Positions 26,386-35,260 of a stretch of 64,000 nucleotides of DNA are shown here, in pieces; within the stretch, counting starts at the first letter, position 1; each line of letters starts with the position of its first letter. The notes under the pieces are model-generated. The model ran no database searches, was not told the DNA's origin, and saw only the letters and a program-made list of their open reading frames with translations. This DNA comes from Qipengyuania flava (GTDB taxonomy: Bacteria > Pseudomonadota > Alphaproteobacteria > Sphingomonadales > Sphingomonadaceae). The stretch covers positions 1,240,001 to 1,304,000 of the forward strand of contig NZ_CP080410.1 in the NCBI RefSeq assembly GCF_019448255.1, in the 5' to 3' direction. The position numbers were made by a program, and so were the translations under genes.

Positions 26386-26862
26386 ATGCGCAAACTCGTC
26401 GAACGCGAACTGACGGAGGAAGGCCCGCGCCGCAGTGCAGGTGCCGCGCCGAAGCGGCGCAGCGTGACGGTCAATCTCGCCGAAAGTCCTCTCACTTGGC
26501 TGCACGCGCGTGGTCACCTGACCGACCGGCAGTTCGACGCGGGCGAACGGCTGCGCGCGGATTACGAGCGGGCGAACATGGCGCCTTCGATCACCATGCG
26601 CTGGGACCCGGTGCGCGTCGATGGCGGCGGCGGGCGGGACCATGGCCTCACGGCGTCGGAACGTCAGATCGCGGCAAAGGCGCGGTTCGACGGAGCGATG
26701 GCCGAGGCAGGGCCGGGCCTGTCCGACATCCTCTGGCGGGTTGCCTGCGCGGGTGAAGGACTGCCCGCAGCGGAGAAAGCGCTCGAATGGCCGGTCCGGA
26801 GCGGCAAGCTGGTGCTGAAGCTCGCGCTCGACCGGGTCGCGGGTTTCTACCGCATCACCTGA
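26386..26862 (+). CDS. DUF6456 domain protein, possible GTA activator component
   Basis: 158 residues from ATG 26386 with AGGAGA 8 bases upstream; an earlier in-frame codon at 26338 lacks a ribosome site. The domain is recognised from SPLTWLHARGHLTDRQFDAGERLRADYERA and the C-terminal LPAAEKALEWPVRSGKLVLKLALDRVAGFY. From memory, DUF6456 forms part of GafA/GafZ, activators of gene transfer agent expression in Rhodobacter and Caulobacter. The divergent Xre gene and the operator shared with the GTA-type holin fit that role. Its last 16 bases overlap the convergent glycosylase gene. Confidence 0.8.
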   Translation: MRKLVERELTEEGPRRSAGAAPKRRSVTVNLAESPLTWLHARGHLTDRQFDAGERLRADYERANMAPSITMRWDPVRVDGGGGRDHGLTASERQIAAKARFDGAMAEAGPGLSDILWRVACAGEGLPAAEKALEWPVRSGKLVLKLALDRVAGFYRIT

Positions 26863-27428
26863 AGGATTGCCTCACGCAGGGCGGGCAGCACCTCGGCTTC
26901 GAACCAGGGGTTCTTGCGCATCCAGATCGCCGATCGCCAGGCCGGATGCGGCAAGGGCAAGACGCGCGGCAGGTGATCGCGATAGCCGCGCACCCGCTCG
27001 GTCAGCGACAGCTTGCGGGATTCGGGCAGGTAATGCGCCTGCGCGTAGGTGCCGACGAGCAGGGTCAGCCGGTCCGCGGGCAGGGTGTCGAGCACGCGGG
27101 CGTGCCACCGGGGGGCGCATTCGGGGCGCGGCGGCTTGTCACCGCCGCTCGCCTTGCCCGGGTAGCAGAAGCCCATCGGGACCAGCGCCACGCGCGCCGG
27201 ATCGTACATTTGCGCCTTGGTCAGCCCGGTCCACTCGCGCAGCCGGTCGCCGCTGGCATCGTCCCACGGCACGCCGCTTTCATGGACCTTGGAGCCGGGC
27301 GCCTGCCCGATAATGAGCAGCCGCGCCGTGGGCGAGAACTGGACGACGGGACGAACGCCGTGGGGCAGGTGCGCCGTGCAGGTTGTGCAGGCCGCGATCT
27401 CGGCAGCGAGACCGGCGCTATCGCTCAC
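26847..27428 (-). CDS. Uracil-DNA glycosylase family protein
   Basis: 193 residues. The family motifs are present: LLIIGQAPGSKVHESGVPWDD (motif A) and LPLPHPAWRS (the HPS-type motif B). A Cys-rich start (CTTCTAHLP) and a later cysteine (GFCYPGK) may be part of an iron-sulfur cluster as in family 4/5 enzymes, but the four-Cys spacing is incomplete. It probably removes uracil or another damaged base from DNA. The start overlaps the end of the ABC-F gene by ATGA. Confidence 0.85.
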   Translation of the reverse strand: MSDSAGLAAEIAACTTCTAHLPHGVRPVVQFSPTARLLIIGQAPGSKVHESGVPWDDASGDRLREWTGLTKAQMYDPARVALVPMGFCYPGKASGGDKPPRPECAPRWHARVLDTLPADRLTLLVGTYAQAHYLPESRKLSLTERVRGYRDHLPRVLPLPHPAWRSAIWMRKNPWFEAEVLPALREAILQVMR

Positions 27429-29230
27429 GCCTCGACGAGTTCGGCCAGCTCCAGCCAGCGCTCCTCGGCCGCGTCCTTCTCGGCGCGGGCGTTCTCCAAC
27501 CCCTTGGAGATATTGGCAAAACGCTGTGGATCGGAAGTGTAGAGTTGGGGGTCCGACAGGATCGCCTCGCCCTTGGCAATCGCCGCCTCGAGCTCCTCGA
27601 TCCGCGCGGGCAGCAGCTCGTAATCGCGCTGGTCCTTGTAGGAGAGCTTGGAAGACTTGGGCGCAGGCGGCGGGGGCGGGGCGGGTTTGCCCTCGGCCTT
27701 GCCGGCCTTCGCCTTGCCTTCGATCGGCTTCTGGCGCTTGGCCTCCCAGTCTTCGTAGCCGCCGGCGACCACATCGACCTTGCCCGTGCCGTCGAGGCCG
27801 AGCGTGATGGTCACCGTCCGGTCGAGGAAGTCGCGGTCGTGGCTGACGATCAGCACGGTACCTTCGTAGTCGGCGATGACCTCCTGCAGCAGGTCGAGCG
27901 TCTCGAGGTCTAGGTCGTTGGTCGGCTCGTCCAGCACGAGGAGATTGGAAGCCTTGGCAAACTCGCGCGCGAGCAGCAGGCGCGAGCGTTCACCGCCCGA
28001 AAGCACCGCGACCTTCATGTCGACGATCTTCGGGTCGAACAGGAAGTCCTTGAGATAGGCCTGCACATGCTTGCGGTTGCCGCGCACGTCGAGCCAGTCG
28101 CCGCCTTCGGCCAGCACCTGGCGCACCGTCTTGTCGGCGGTCAGGAGCTGGCGCTGCTGGTCGATCATCACGCCGGTCAGCGTCTTGGCGATATCCACCG
28201 TGCCGCTGTCGGGCTCGAGCTCGCCGGTGAGCATCTTGAGCAGTGTCGTCTTGCCCGCACCATTGGCGCCCACGATACCGATCCGATCGCCTCGCTGGAT
28301 GCGCAGGGAGAAGGGCTTGATGATCGTGCGGTCGCCATAGGACTTGGTGATGTCCTGCGCGACGATGACCGACTTCGACTTGAAGTCCTCCTCGGTCGCC
28401 AGCTTGAGCTTGGCCGTTCCGCCCGCCGAAATCATCGAGGCGCGCTGGGCGCGCATCTGCCACAGCTTTTCGAGCCGCCCCTGATTGCGCTTGCGCCGTG
28501 CAGTCACGCCGCGTTCGAGCCAGTGCGCTTCCAGCTTCAGTTTCGCGTCGAGCTTTTCCGCCGCGCGTGCTTCCTCGGCATAGACCTGTTCTTCCCACGC
28601 TTCATAGCCGCCGAAACCGACTTCCTTGCGGCGCAGATTGCCGCGGTCGAGCCACAGCGTCGTGCGGGTCAGGCGCTTCAGGAATGTCCGGTCGTGGCTG
28701 ATGACCACGAAGGCGCCGCGGTAGCGTTCGAGCCAGCCCTCGAGCCAGTCGATCGCGCCGAGGTCGAGGTGGTTGGTCGGCTCGTCCATCAGCAGCAGGT
28801 CGGGGTCCTGCGCCAGCGCGCGGGCGATGGCCGCGCGGCGCTTTTCGCCACCGCTGGCGCCCTTGGTCTCGCGGCTCATGTCGATGCCGAGCTGGCCGGC
28901 AATGGCCTCGACCTCGTGCTCCTGCGGCGCGTGCTCGCCGTCGAGCGCCCAGTCCATCAGCGTGGCGTATCCGGTGAGGTCCGGGTCCTGTTCGAGCAGC
29001 ACGATGCGCATGGCCGGCTTGGTCTTGCGCGTGCCGGCATCGGTTTCGATCCGCCCGTCGATCATACGGAACAGCGTGGTCTTGCCCACGCCGTTGCGGC
29101 CGATCAGCGCGATCCGGTCGCGCGGGCCGATATGCAGGTCGAGCGGATCGTTGTCCGGGCCGCCGAACAGCCACTTGCCGCCCTGCTGCAGGGCCATGCC
29201 TTCGAGGCTGAGGATAGGAGGCTGTGCCAT
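27425..29230 (-). CDS. ABC-F family ATPase, Uup-like
   Basis: 601 residues with two ABC domains and no membrane segment. Walker A motifs are GRNGVGKTTLFRM and GANGAGKTTLLKM. The signature motifs are SGGEKRRAAIARAL and SGGERSRLLLAREF, with LLMDEPTNHLDL and LVLDEPTNDLDL. A C-terminal coiled-coil region (from about residue 530) points to the Uup subgroup, which binds ribosomes or branched DNA. It is the first gene of a pair with the glycosylase. Confidence 0.93.
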   Translation of the reverse strand: MAQPPILSLEGMALQQGGKWLFGGPDNDPLDLHIGPRDRIALIGRNGVGKTTLFRMIDGRIETDAGTRKTKPAMRIVLLEQDPDLTGYATLMDWALDGEHAPQEHEVEAIAGQLGIDMSRETKGASGGEKRRAAIARALAQDPDLLLMDEPTNHLDLGAIDWLEGWLERYRGAFVVISHDRTFLKRLTRTTLWLDRGNLRRKEVGFGGYEAWEEQVYAEEARAAEKLDAKLKLEAHWLERGVTARRKRNQGRLEKLWQMRAQRASMISAGGTAKLKLATEEDFKSKSVIVAQDITKSYGDRTIIKPFSLRIQRGDRIGIVGANGAGKTTLLKMLTGELEPDSGTVDIAKTLTGVMIDQQRQLLTADKTVRQVLAEGGDWLDVRGNRKHVQAYLKDFLFDPKIVDMKVAVLSGGERSRLLLAREFAKASNLLVLDEPTNDLDLETLDLLQEVIADYEGTVLIVSHDRDFLDRTVTITLGLDGTGKVDVVAGGYEDWEAKRQKPIEGKAKAGKAEGKPAPPPPPAPKSSKLSYKDQRDYELLPARIEELEAAIAKGEAILSDPQLYTSDPQRFANISKGLENARAEKDAAEERWLELAELVEA

Positions 29231-29272
29231 AGGCCGCGCGAGGTAGTCGCGCGCGGCCCCGGCTGCAAGCGC

Positions 29273-30832
29273 CTAGCGCGCGGCGCGCTGCTGCTCGACC
29301 ATGCGCGCGACGTCCGCGAGGAGCGCCGGCGCGTCGTAAACCACGCCGTCCTTGATGGTCCAGCGCACCCCGCCGACCTGCTCGATCGCGCCGGTCTGGT
29401 AGTTGAGGCGCGTGTGGCCGGTACCATAGAGCACTTTGAGGTTCGCCAGCGGGTTCTCGGGCACCACCACGAGGTCGGCGAGCTGGCCGACCGCAATGCG
29501 GCCCATGGGCGGTTCGACCCCGCGCGGATCGTAGATTTCGCGTGCGCCGTCGATGGTCGCGGCGCGGATCACGGCGAGCGGGGCGAGGCCCGCTTCGCGC
29601 AGCATCTCGAGCTCGCCGATATAGGCGAAGCCCCAGGTCTGGTAGATGTAGCCCGGATCAGACCCGGCGGTGACACGCCCGCCCCGATCGTGGAAGTCCT
29701 TCGTAAGCTTGAACCACTTGGCGTAGAAATTGCGCCAGGCGGTCTCGTCCTCGCTCGTCCAGTCCTTGTAGTAGCTGCCGTGATTGGTCGCGCTCGGCGC
29801 GTAGAAATCCATCAGCGAGGGCAGCGAATATGTCGCGTGCCAGTCGCGGGTGCGGGCGGCCATTACGTCGCGGCTGGCGGAATAGATGTTGAAGGTCGGG
29901 CTGAGCGTGACGCCGCTTTCGATCAGCTGGTCGACATAGGCTTCCCACTTTTCGCTGCCCGGCTCGACCGCCTGCGGGGCAAGCCGCGCGACCCAGCCGA
30001 AACGCGATTGCTCGTCGAAGTAATTGTAGTCTTCGGGGTAGTAGGGGAGCCCATCCTTCAGCAGGCTCTCGAAATGGCCGTAGAAGTGGGTGATACCGTC
30101 AAGGCCGCTGTTCACCGCCTTGCTCGCGTTGACTTCTGCAACGCCGGTCTGCGCGAGGTGGGCAACCGTGCCCATCTGCTGCTTTTCCGCTTCATCTAAT
30201 GCGGCGGTGAGCACATCGGGCGTGGCCGAGTTGAAGAACTTGATCCCCCAATAGCCCTGAGCCTTCGCCCAGCGGACCCATTCGCGCGCCCGTGCCGGGG
30301 TGTCGGGCGTGCCGCCGCCCCATTTGTCGCCGAAGACGGCGTAGGGGATGAGGCGCGGCGCTACGATAGTGTTGGCCGCGCTGCGCCGCATGTCAGAGAT
30401 GTCGGGCGTGCCCGGGCCGAAATAGAAGCTCACGCCGCGCACGGTGGTAACGCCATGGGCGAGCCAGAGCTTGTAGCCGTAGGAGGGCTGCGGCGCCTTG
30501 GACGGATCGCCGTTGTGGCCGTGCGTGTCGACGAAACCGGGCAGGACATACATCCCGCTCGCATCGACGACGCGCTGGGCGGACTGGATTTCGTTCGCCG
30601 GGGCCGCACCGGGGTAAAGCGCGGTGATCCGGTTGCCTTCGACCACGATATCGATCGGGCCTGCGGGCGGGGCTCCGGTGCCCTCGACTACGGTAGCGCC
30701 GCGAATGATCAGCTTGCCGAACGGCCCTTCGCCTTCGCCGGCGGCGCGATCCGGCACGCGCTCCATCGCAGCGGCAAGCGGCTGCGCGCCCATTGCGGCA
30801 AGCGCGGCGAGTGCGAGTTTCCAGGCTTTCAT
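29273..30832 (-). CDS. Exported amidohydrolase
   Basis: 519 residues with a signal peptide (MKAWKLALAALAAMGAQPLAAA). Amidohydrolase landmarks are VLPGFVDTHGHNGDP (the HxH motif), HFYGHFES and VTAGSDPGYI. It belongs to the same broad family as 9414-10844 but is longer. The substrate is unknown; periplasmic peptidase or lactonase-type activity is possible. It is a single gene with its own promoter, divergent from the SIMPL gene. Confidence 0.88.
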   Translation of the reverse strand: MKAWKLALAALAAMGAQPLAAAMERVPDRAAGEGEGPFGKLIIRGATVVEGTGAPPAGPIDIVVEGNRITALYPGAAPANEIQSAQRVVDASGMYVLPGFVDTHGHNGDPSKAPQPSYGYKLWLAHGVTTVRGVSFYFGPGTPDISDMRRSAANTIVAPRLIPYAVFGDKWGGGTPDTPARAREWVRWAKAQGYWGIKFFNSATPDVLTAALDEAEKQQMGTVAHLAQTGVAEVNASKAVNSGLDGITHFYGHFESLLKDGLPYYPEDYNYFDEQSRFGWVARLAPQAVEPGSEKWEAYVDQLIESGVTLSPTFNIYSASRDVMAARTRDWHATYSLPSLMDFYAPSATNHGSYYKDWTSEDETAWRNFYAKWFKLTKDFHDRGGRVTAGSDPGYIYQTWGFAYIGELEMLREAGLAPLAVIRAATIDGAREIYDPRGVEPPMGRIAVGQLADLVVVPENPLANLKVLYGTGHTRLNYQTGAIEQVGGVRWTIKDGVVYDAPALLADVARMVEQQRAAR

Positions 30833-30960
30833 GCATTCCCCCCTGTCAGGGCACGAGGGCTAGCGGCAAGCGGGCGCACAGGGCAAGCGGGAACATGTCC
30901 GTTCAGCAAGGCGTAAAGCAGGGGAGCCGACAAGGCCCGTGAGATTTGAGGAGCAAGCCC

Positions 30961-31689
30961 ATGATCCGTTACGCAATTCCCCTGCTGGCTGCAGCCGCGC
31001 TCGTGACCCCTGTGGCGCAGGCGGCCGAGGTCCAGATCGCGGCGCAGAACCCGGTCATCGAACTGTCGGTCTACGAACAGATCGAGGTGGAGCCCGACAT
31101 GGCAACCGTCTCCACCGGGGTTCAGACCACCGCACCCACAGCGGTGGAAGCCTTGCGCCGCAATTCTGCGGAGACGGAGCGCCTGATCGCCCTGATCCGC
31201 GCACTCGGTGTGGCCGAGCGCGATATCCAGACCGCGCGCATCAACCTCAACCCGCAATATGATTATCGCAGCGGTCAGACCCCGCGCTTCACAGGCTACC
31301 AGGCCAGCAACCAGCTGACCGTGAAGCTGCGCCAGATCGACAAGGTAGGCGAGGTGCTGGATGCCATGGTCGGGGCGGGCGCGACCAATATAAACGGACC
31401 CTATTTCTCGATCTCGGACGACACCGAGGCCAAGGCGGTCGCCCGGCGCAACGCGCTCGAACGCGGGCGCGAGCAGGCCGAGGAATACGCCCGGCTCTCC
31501 GGCTATACCGGCGTGCGCCTGCTGCAGGTGTCGGAAGCGATCCGCGGCACGAGTGGGCCAATGCCGCAAAACGAGGTGATGATGGCCTCGGCCGTGCGCA
31601 CGGCTGCGCCTCCTCCTCCGCCCCCGGTTGCTCCCGGTGTCGTGGCAACGGGCGTCGGGATCGCTCTCACCTTCGAGATGACCCGCTAG
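30961..31689 (+). CDS. SIMPL domain periplasmic protein
   Basis: 242 residues from ATG 30961 after AGGAG. A signal peptide (IPLLAAAALVTPVAQA) is followed by the SIMPL/DUF541 pattern: VEPDMATVSTGVQTTAPTA, RDIQTARINLNPQYDY, TGYQASNQLTVKLRQIDKVG. Members are periplasmic or outer-membrane associated and form ring oligomers, with roles in oxidative stress reported. The Pro-rich stretch APPPPPPVAPG near the end is a linker. Confidence 0.9.
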   Translation: MIRYAIPLLAAAALVTPVAQAAEVQIAAQNPVIELSVYEQIEVEPDMATVSTGVQTTAPTAVEALRRNSAETERLIALIRALGVAERDIQTARINLNPQYDYRSGQTPRFTGYQASNQLTVKLRQIDKVGEVLDAMVGAGATNINGPYFSISDDTEAKAVARRNALERGREQAEEYARLSGYTGVRLLQVSEAIRGTSGPMPQNEVMMASAVRTAAPPPPPPVAPGVVATGVGIALTFEMTR

Positions 31690-31756
31690 GCTGAACGCGG
31701 GGCATTGCGAACATTCACATCTTGTTCAATGCCCCGCGGCTAGGCACGTACGCACT

Positions 31757-32062
31757 ATGAAACGCCTCTTTGCCTCTCTACTCGCCCTCGGGCTGGTCGC
31801 CGGTCCAATCATGGCCGAGCCCGGCTTTGCCCAGCGTCGCTCCGAACAGGGCGAAGCGCGGCGCGAGATGAGCGCGGGCAACATCCTGCAGCTGCGCGAT
31901 ATCGAGGCCCGCGTCCTGCCGAGCATGCGCGGGGCGGAATACCTCGGCCCGGCTTACGATTCGACCGCGATGGCCTACCGCCTGAAGTTCATCAAGGATG
32001 GCCGCGTGATGTATGTCGATGTCGATGCTCGCACGGGCAAGATCCTGCGCCGCAGCCGTTGA
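31757..32062 (+). CDS. Small exported PepSY-like protein
   Basis: 101 residues with a signal peptide (MKRLFASLLALGLVAGPIMA). The mature part ends in a PepSY-type strand pattern (AYRLKFIKDGRVMYVDVDARTGKIL). Such proteins often sit in front of a two-component pair and may inhibit a protease or modulate the sensor. The response regulator gene starts 84 bases downstream. Confidence 0.85.
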   Translation: MKRLFASLLALGLVAGPIMAEPGFAQRRSEQGEARREMSAGNILQLRDIEARVLPSMRGAEYLGPAYDSTAMAYRLKFIKDGRVMYVDVDARTGKILRRSR

Positions 32063-32146
32063 GGCGGGGCGTAGAAACCCCGTTCAGGTTGACGCGTTCA
32101 TCTACATGAACGAAACGCGTCACACACAATTCAAGGACGGACATTC

Positions 32147-32824
32147 ATGAGGATCCTGATCGTCGAGGACGAGCCCACGCTCGGCCAGCAGCTTAAATCG
32201 ACGTTGGAACAGAACGGCTATGCGGTGGACCTGTCCACCGATGGCGAGGACGGCCACTTTCTCGGCAGCACCGAGGATTACGACGCGGTCATCCTCGACC
32301 TCGGCCTGCCCGAGATCGACGGCCTGACCGTGCTCGGCATGTGGCGCAAGGAGGGGCGCAAGTTCCCCGTCCTCGTGCTGACCGCGCGCGACAGCTGGTC
32401 GGACAAGGTCGCCGGGCTCGATGCCGGCGCGGACGATTATCTCGCCAAACCCTTCCAGACCGAAGAACTCATCGCCCGCCTGCGCGCGCTCATCCGCCGT
32501 GCATCCGGCAACACCTCGAGCGAGCTGACGGCTGGCGACGTGCGTCTCGACACACGTTCGGGCCGCGTCACGCTGAAGGGCGAGCCGGTCAAGCTGACCG
32601 CGCAGGAATACAAGCTGCTGAGCTACCTCATGCACCACAAGGGCAAGGTGGTCAGCCGCACCGAACTGATCGAGCATATCTACGATCAGGATTTCGACCG
32701 CGATTCCAATACGATCGAGGTCTTTGTTACGCGCATCCGCAAGAAGCTGGGTGCTGAAGTGATCACGACGATCCGTGGACTTGGGTACAGCCTCGACGAC
32801 CCCGCCGACCAGCCGCGCGCCTGA
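32147..32824 (+). CDS. OmpR/PhoB family response regulator
   Basis: 225 residues. The receiver domain has the acidic pair (VEDEP), the phosphorylation Asp in VILDLGLPEIDGL and the Lys in DYLAKPF. The C-terminal winged helix has TAQEYKLLSYLMHHKGKVVS and VFVTRIRKKLGAEVI, typical of the PhoP/QseB group. It is followed by an overlapping sensor kinase gene. Confidence 0.95.
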   Translation: MRILIVEDEPTLGQQLKSTLEQNGYAVDLSTDGEDGHFLGSTEDYDAVILDLGLPEIDGLTVLGMWRKEGRKFPVLVLTARDSWSDKVAGLDAGADDYLAKPFQTEELIARLRALIRRASGNTSSELTAGDVRLDTRSGRVTLKGEPVKLTAQEYKLLSYLMHHKGKVVSRTELIEHIYDQDFDRDSNTIEVFVTRIRKKLGAEVITTIRGLGYSLDDPADQPRA

Positions 32825-34253
32825 CGACACATCCGGTGAGGCGCCGGCGGTCGGGGATGTCCCCGAAGCCGCTGCGCCTGCCGGCGATCCGGTAACCGCG
32901 CCCACCGCGCCTCCCAAGCGCAGCCTCGCTCGCCGCATGATGGCGATCGCGGCGCTGTGGATCGGTGTCCTTCTGCTCGCCGGCGGCTTTGCGCTCGACC
33001 GCACGCTGGTGCGGCTGGTCGAGGACAATTTTGATGAGCAGCTGGAATACGTCCAGACCGCGCTGATCGCTTCAGCCGAAATCGATATGGACGGCGAAGT
33101 GCGGCTCTACCGCTCACTCGGCGACCAGCGATTCCTCGAGCCCAACAGCGGGGTGTACTGGCAGATCACGGGGCAGGGCCATGAACCCTTCCCGAGCCGA
33201 AGCCTGTGGGATCGCAGCCTGCAGGTGCAGGGCGATCACATCGACAATGACCCGCATTTCTACGATTCCAACCAGTTCCGAAGCGAACCGCTGCGGATCG
33301 TGGAGCGCACCGTTATCCTCCCCGATAGCGACACGCGCTGGACCTTCACCGTCGCCTCGGCGCGCGGGGAGCTCGATTTCCAGATCGCGCGTATCCGTTC
33401 GATCCTATTCTGGAGTTTTGCGGTCCTCGGCATAGGCCTGATGGCCATGGCCATGCTGCAGAGCTGGTATGGCCTTTCGCCGCTGCGCCGAGTGCGTGCG
33501 GCAATCCAGTCCATGCGCAGCGAAGGGGCGAACCGGATCGAGGAACCGCTGCCGCTGGAAGTCGAACCGCTGGTCGAAGAGATCAACGCGCTGCTCGCGC
33601 ATACCGAGCAGCAGGCGGAAGAGGCGCGCACCCATGCCGGCAATCTTGCCCATGCGCTCAAGACACCGCTGACCGTCCTCACCAACGCGGCCACGGCTCA
33701 GGATCCCAAGTTGGCCGATCTGGTCTGCCGCGAAACCAAGACGATGCAACGCCATGTCGAGCACCACCTGGCGCGCGCCCGCGCAGTGGGGCGCCGTGCG
33801 TCCGGCCATTCACGGGCCGAGGTCTGGCCGAGCGCGGAAAGCGTGCTGCGCGCGGTCACCCGCATCTACGAGCGCACGCGCTTCGATCTCGACGGGAACC
33901 GCGCCGCAGTGGTGTCGATCGAGCGGCAGGATCTCGACGAGATCCTGGGCAACCTGATCGAGAACGCGGCCAAGTATGGCGGAGGCAGCGTGTTCGTAAC
34001 CATCGATGCAGAGCGCGATGCCAAGGACTGCGTCATCTGGATCGAGGATGACGGCATGGGAATTCCCGAGGGCGAGCGCACGCGCATCTTCGATCGCGGC
34101 GCGCGTCTCGACACCGGCAAGCCTGGCACCGGCCTGGGACTTGCCATCGTGCGCGATGTGGCCGAGATTTACGGCGGCACCGTCGCGCTCGACACGAGCG
34201 AGGATCTGGGCGGCCTGCTGGTGAAACTGACGCTGCCGAGGAGCGCGCAATGA
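32775..34253 (+). CDS. Membrane sensor histidine kinase
   Basis: Up to 492 residues. The start is uncertain: GTG 32775 or TTG 32781 inside the regulator gene, or ATG 32938 just before the first helix. I keep the longer form because KRSLARRM before the helix looks like natural protein. The first helix MMAIAALWIGVLLLAGGF and the second SILFWSFAVLGIGLMAMAML enclose a periplasmic sensor of ~130 residues. HAMP, HALKTPLTVL (phosphoacceptor His), NLIENAAKY (N box) and GMGIPEGER, GTGLGLAI (G boxes) follow. It partners the regulator at 32147. Confidence 0.93.
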   Translation: MDLGTASTTPPTSRAPDDTSGEAPAVGDVPEAAAPAGDPVTAPTAPPKRSLARRMMAIAALWIGVLLLAGGFALDRTLVRLVEDNFDEQLEYVQTALIASAEIDMDGEVRLYRSLGDQRFLEPNSGVYWQITGQGHEPFPSRSLWDRSLQVQGDHIDNDPHFYDSNQFRSEPLRIVERTVILPDSDTRWTFTVASARGELDFQIARIRSILFWSFAVLGIGLMAMAMLQSWYGLSPLRRVRAAIQSMRSEGANRIEEPLPLEVEPLVEEINALLAHTEQQAEEARTHAGNLAHALKTPLTVLTNAATAQDPKLADLVCRETKTMQRHVEHHLARARAVGRRASGHSRAEVWPSAESVLRAVTRIYERTRFDLDGNRAAVVSIERQDLDEILGNLIENAAKYGGGSVFVTIDAERDAKDCVIWIEDDGMGIPEGERTRIFDRGARLDTGKPGTGLGLAIVRDVAEIYGGTVALDTSEDLGGLLVKLTLPRSAQ

Positions 34254-34894
34254 GGACATCCCACACACTGATCGCGGCTCTTGGGGCAACCATGCTGTCG
34301 GCCTGCAATATGGTCGTCTCGAACGAGCCGATGCTCACCCGCGGGCCCGATTCGCCGATGATGAAACCGGGAATCTGGGTCGATGCGACGAAGGCCGATT
34401 GCGAATACGACGCGGCAACCTCGCCCGAAACCTGGCCCGAATGCGCTGATCCGGCGATCGTGACGGCTGATGGCAAGTTCTTTACCTACGAGGAAAAGGA
34501 CAAGTCCTGGCGCAGCATCAGTGTTGTGCTGGGCGATGGCGACCCCACCGTGGTGCAGGTGTCGATGCCGGACGAGATGCGCCAGCTCAACCCGGCCGCT
34601 CCGAATTACCTCTACCTCGCCCTGCGGCCTACCGAGACCGATGCAGCCGGATACATTACCGCGATTTCGACCTGGCTCATGGTGTGCGGCCCGACCGACA
34701 AGGAGGGCGAAACCCAGTCGATGGATGATGCGGTGACCAAGGATCCCTTCGAGGGCATGACCATGGTGGAGGGCAATTGCATGCCCGACGATGTCGCGGC
34801 GCTGCAAAACGCGGCCGCCGAAAGCGAATTGCTGGATGACGAGCCGGGCGGTGCGCGCTGGCTGCGCGCGGCGGACGACGTCGAACTCGACTAG
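34250..34894 (+). CDS. Lipoprotein of unknown function
   Basis: 214 residues. Signal peptide with lipobox LSAC near residue 19, so probably an outer- or inner-membrane lipoprotein. There are further cysteines (KADCEYD, PECADPAI, VCGPTDK, GNCMPDD) that could pair. It overlaps the kinase gene by ATGA, suggesting expression with the two-component system. I do not recognise a domain. Confidence 0.8.
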   Translation: MRTSHTLIAALGATMLSACNMVVSNEPMLTRGPDSPMMKPGIWVDATKADCEYDAATSPETWPECADPAIVTADGKFFTYEEKDKSWRSISVVLGDGDPTVVQVSMPDEMRQLNPAAPNYLYLALRPTETDAAGYITAISTWLMVCGPTDKEGETQSMDDAVTKDPFEGMTMVEGNCMPDDVAALQNAAAESELLDDEPGGARWLRAADDVELD

Positions 34895-34897
34895 CGT

Positions 34898-35194
34898 TTA
34901 GCGCGCTGCCGCCTGTTCGTGGTGGCGGATGACTTCATCGATGATGAAGCGCAGGAATTTCTCGCTGAACTCGGGATCGAGCTCGCTCTCGACCGCAAGC
35001 TGACGAAGCCTCGCGATCTGGGCCTGCTCACGGGCCGGATCGGCCGGGGGCAGGGTGACCTTGGCCTTATACTCGCCCACGGCCTGCGTAATGCGGAAGC
35101 GTTCGGCCAGCATGTGGATCAGCGCAGCATCGATGTTGTCGATGCTCTTGCGGAAGCCGGCGAGGACGGGATCGGGCTGTTGCGATGCGGTCAT
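34898..35194 (-). CDS. Chorismate mutase (AroQ-alpha class)
   Basis: 98 residues from ATG 35194. It is all-helical with the AroQ-type pattern: FRKSIDNIDAALIHMLAERF, then ITQAVGEYKAKVTLPPADPAREQAQIARL, and FLRFIIDEVIRHHEQ. It rearranges chorismate to prephenate for Phe/Tyr synthesis. In sphingomonads such stand-alone proteins are common. The frame extends far upstream only antisense to the next gene. Confidence 0.9.
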   Translation of the reverse strand: MTASQQPDPVLAGFRKSIDNIDAALIHMLAERFRITQAVGEYKAKVTLPPADPAREQAQIARLRQLAVESELDPEFSEKFLRFIIDEVIRHHEQAAAR

Positions 35195-35260
35195 AGGGCT
35201 CACGCTATCACGAAATCCCGTCTTGCCAAGAAAGCTTGGGAAGACCATGGCCAAGCCGAA

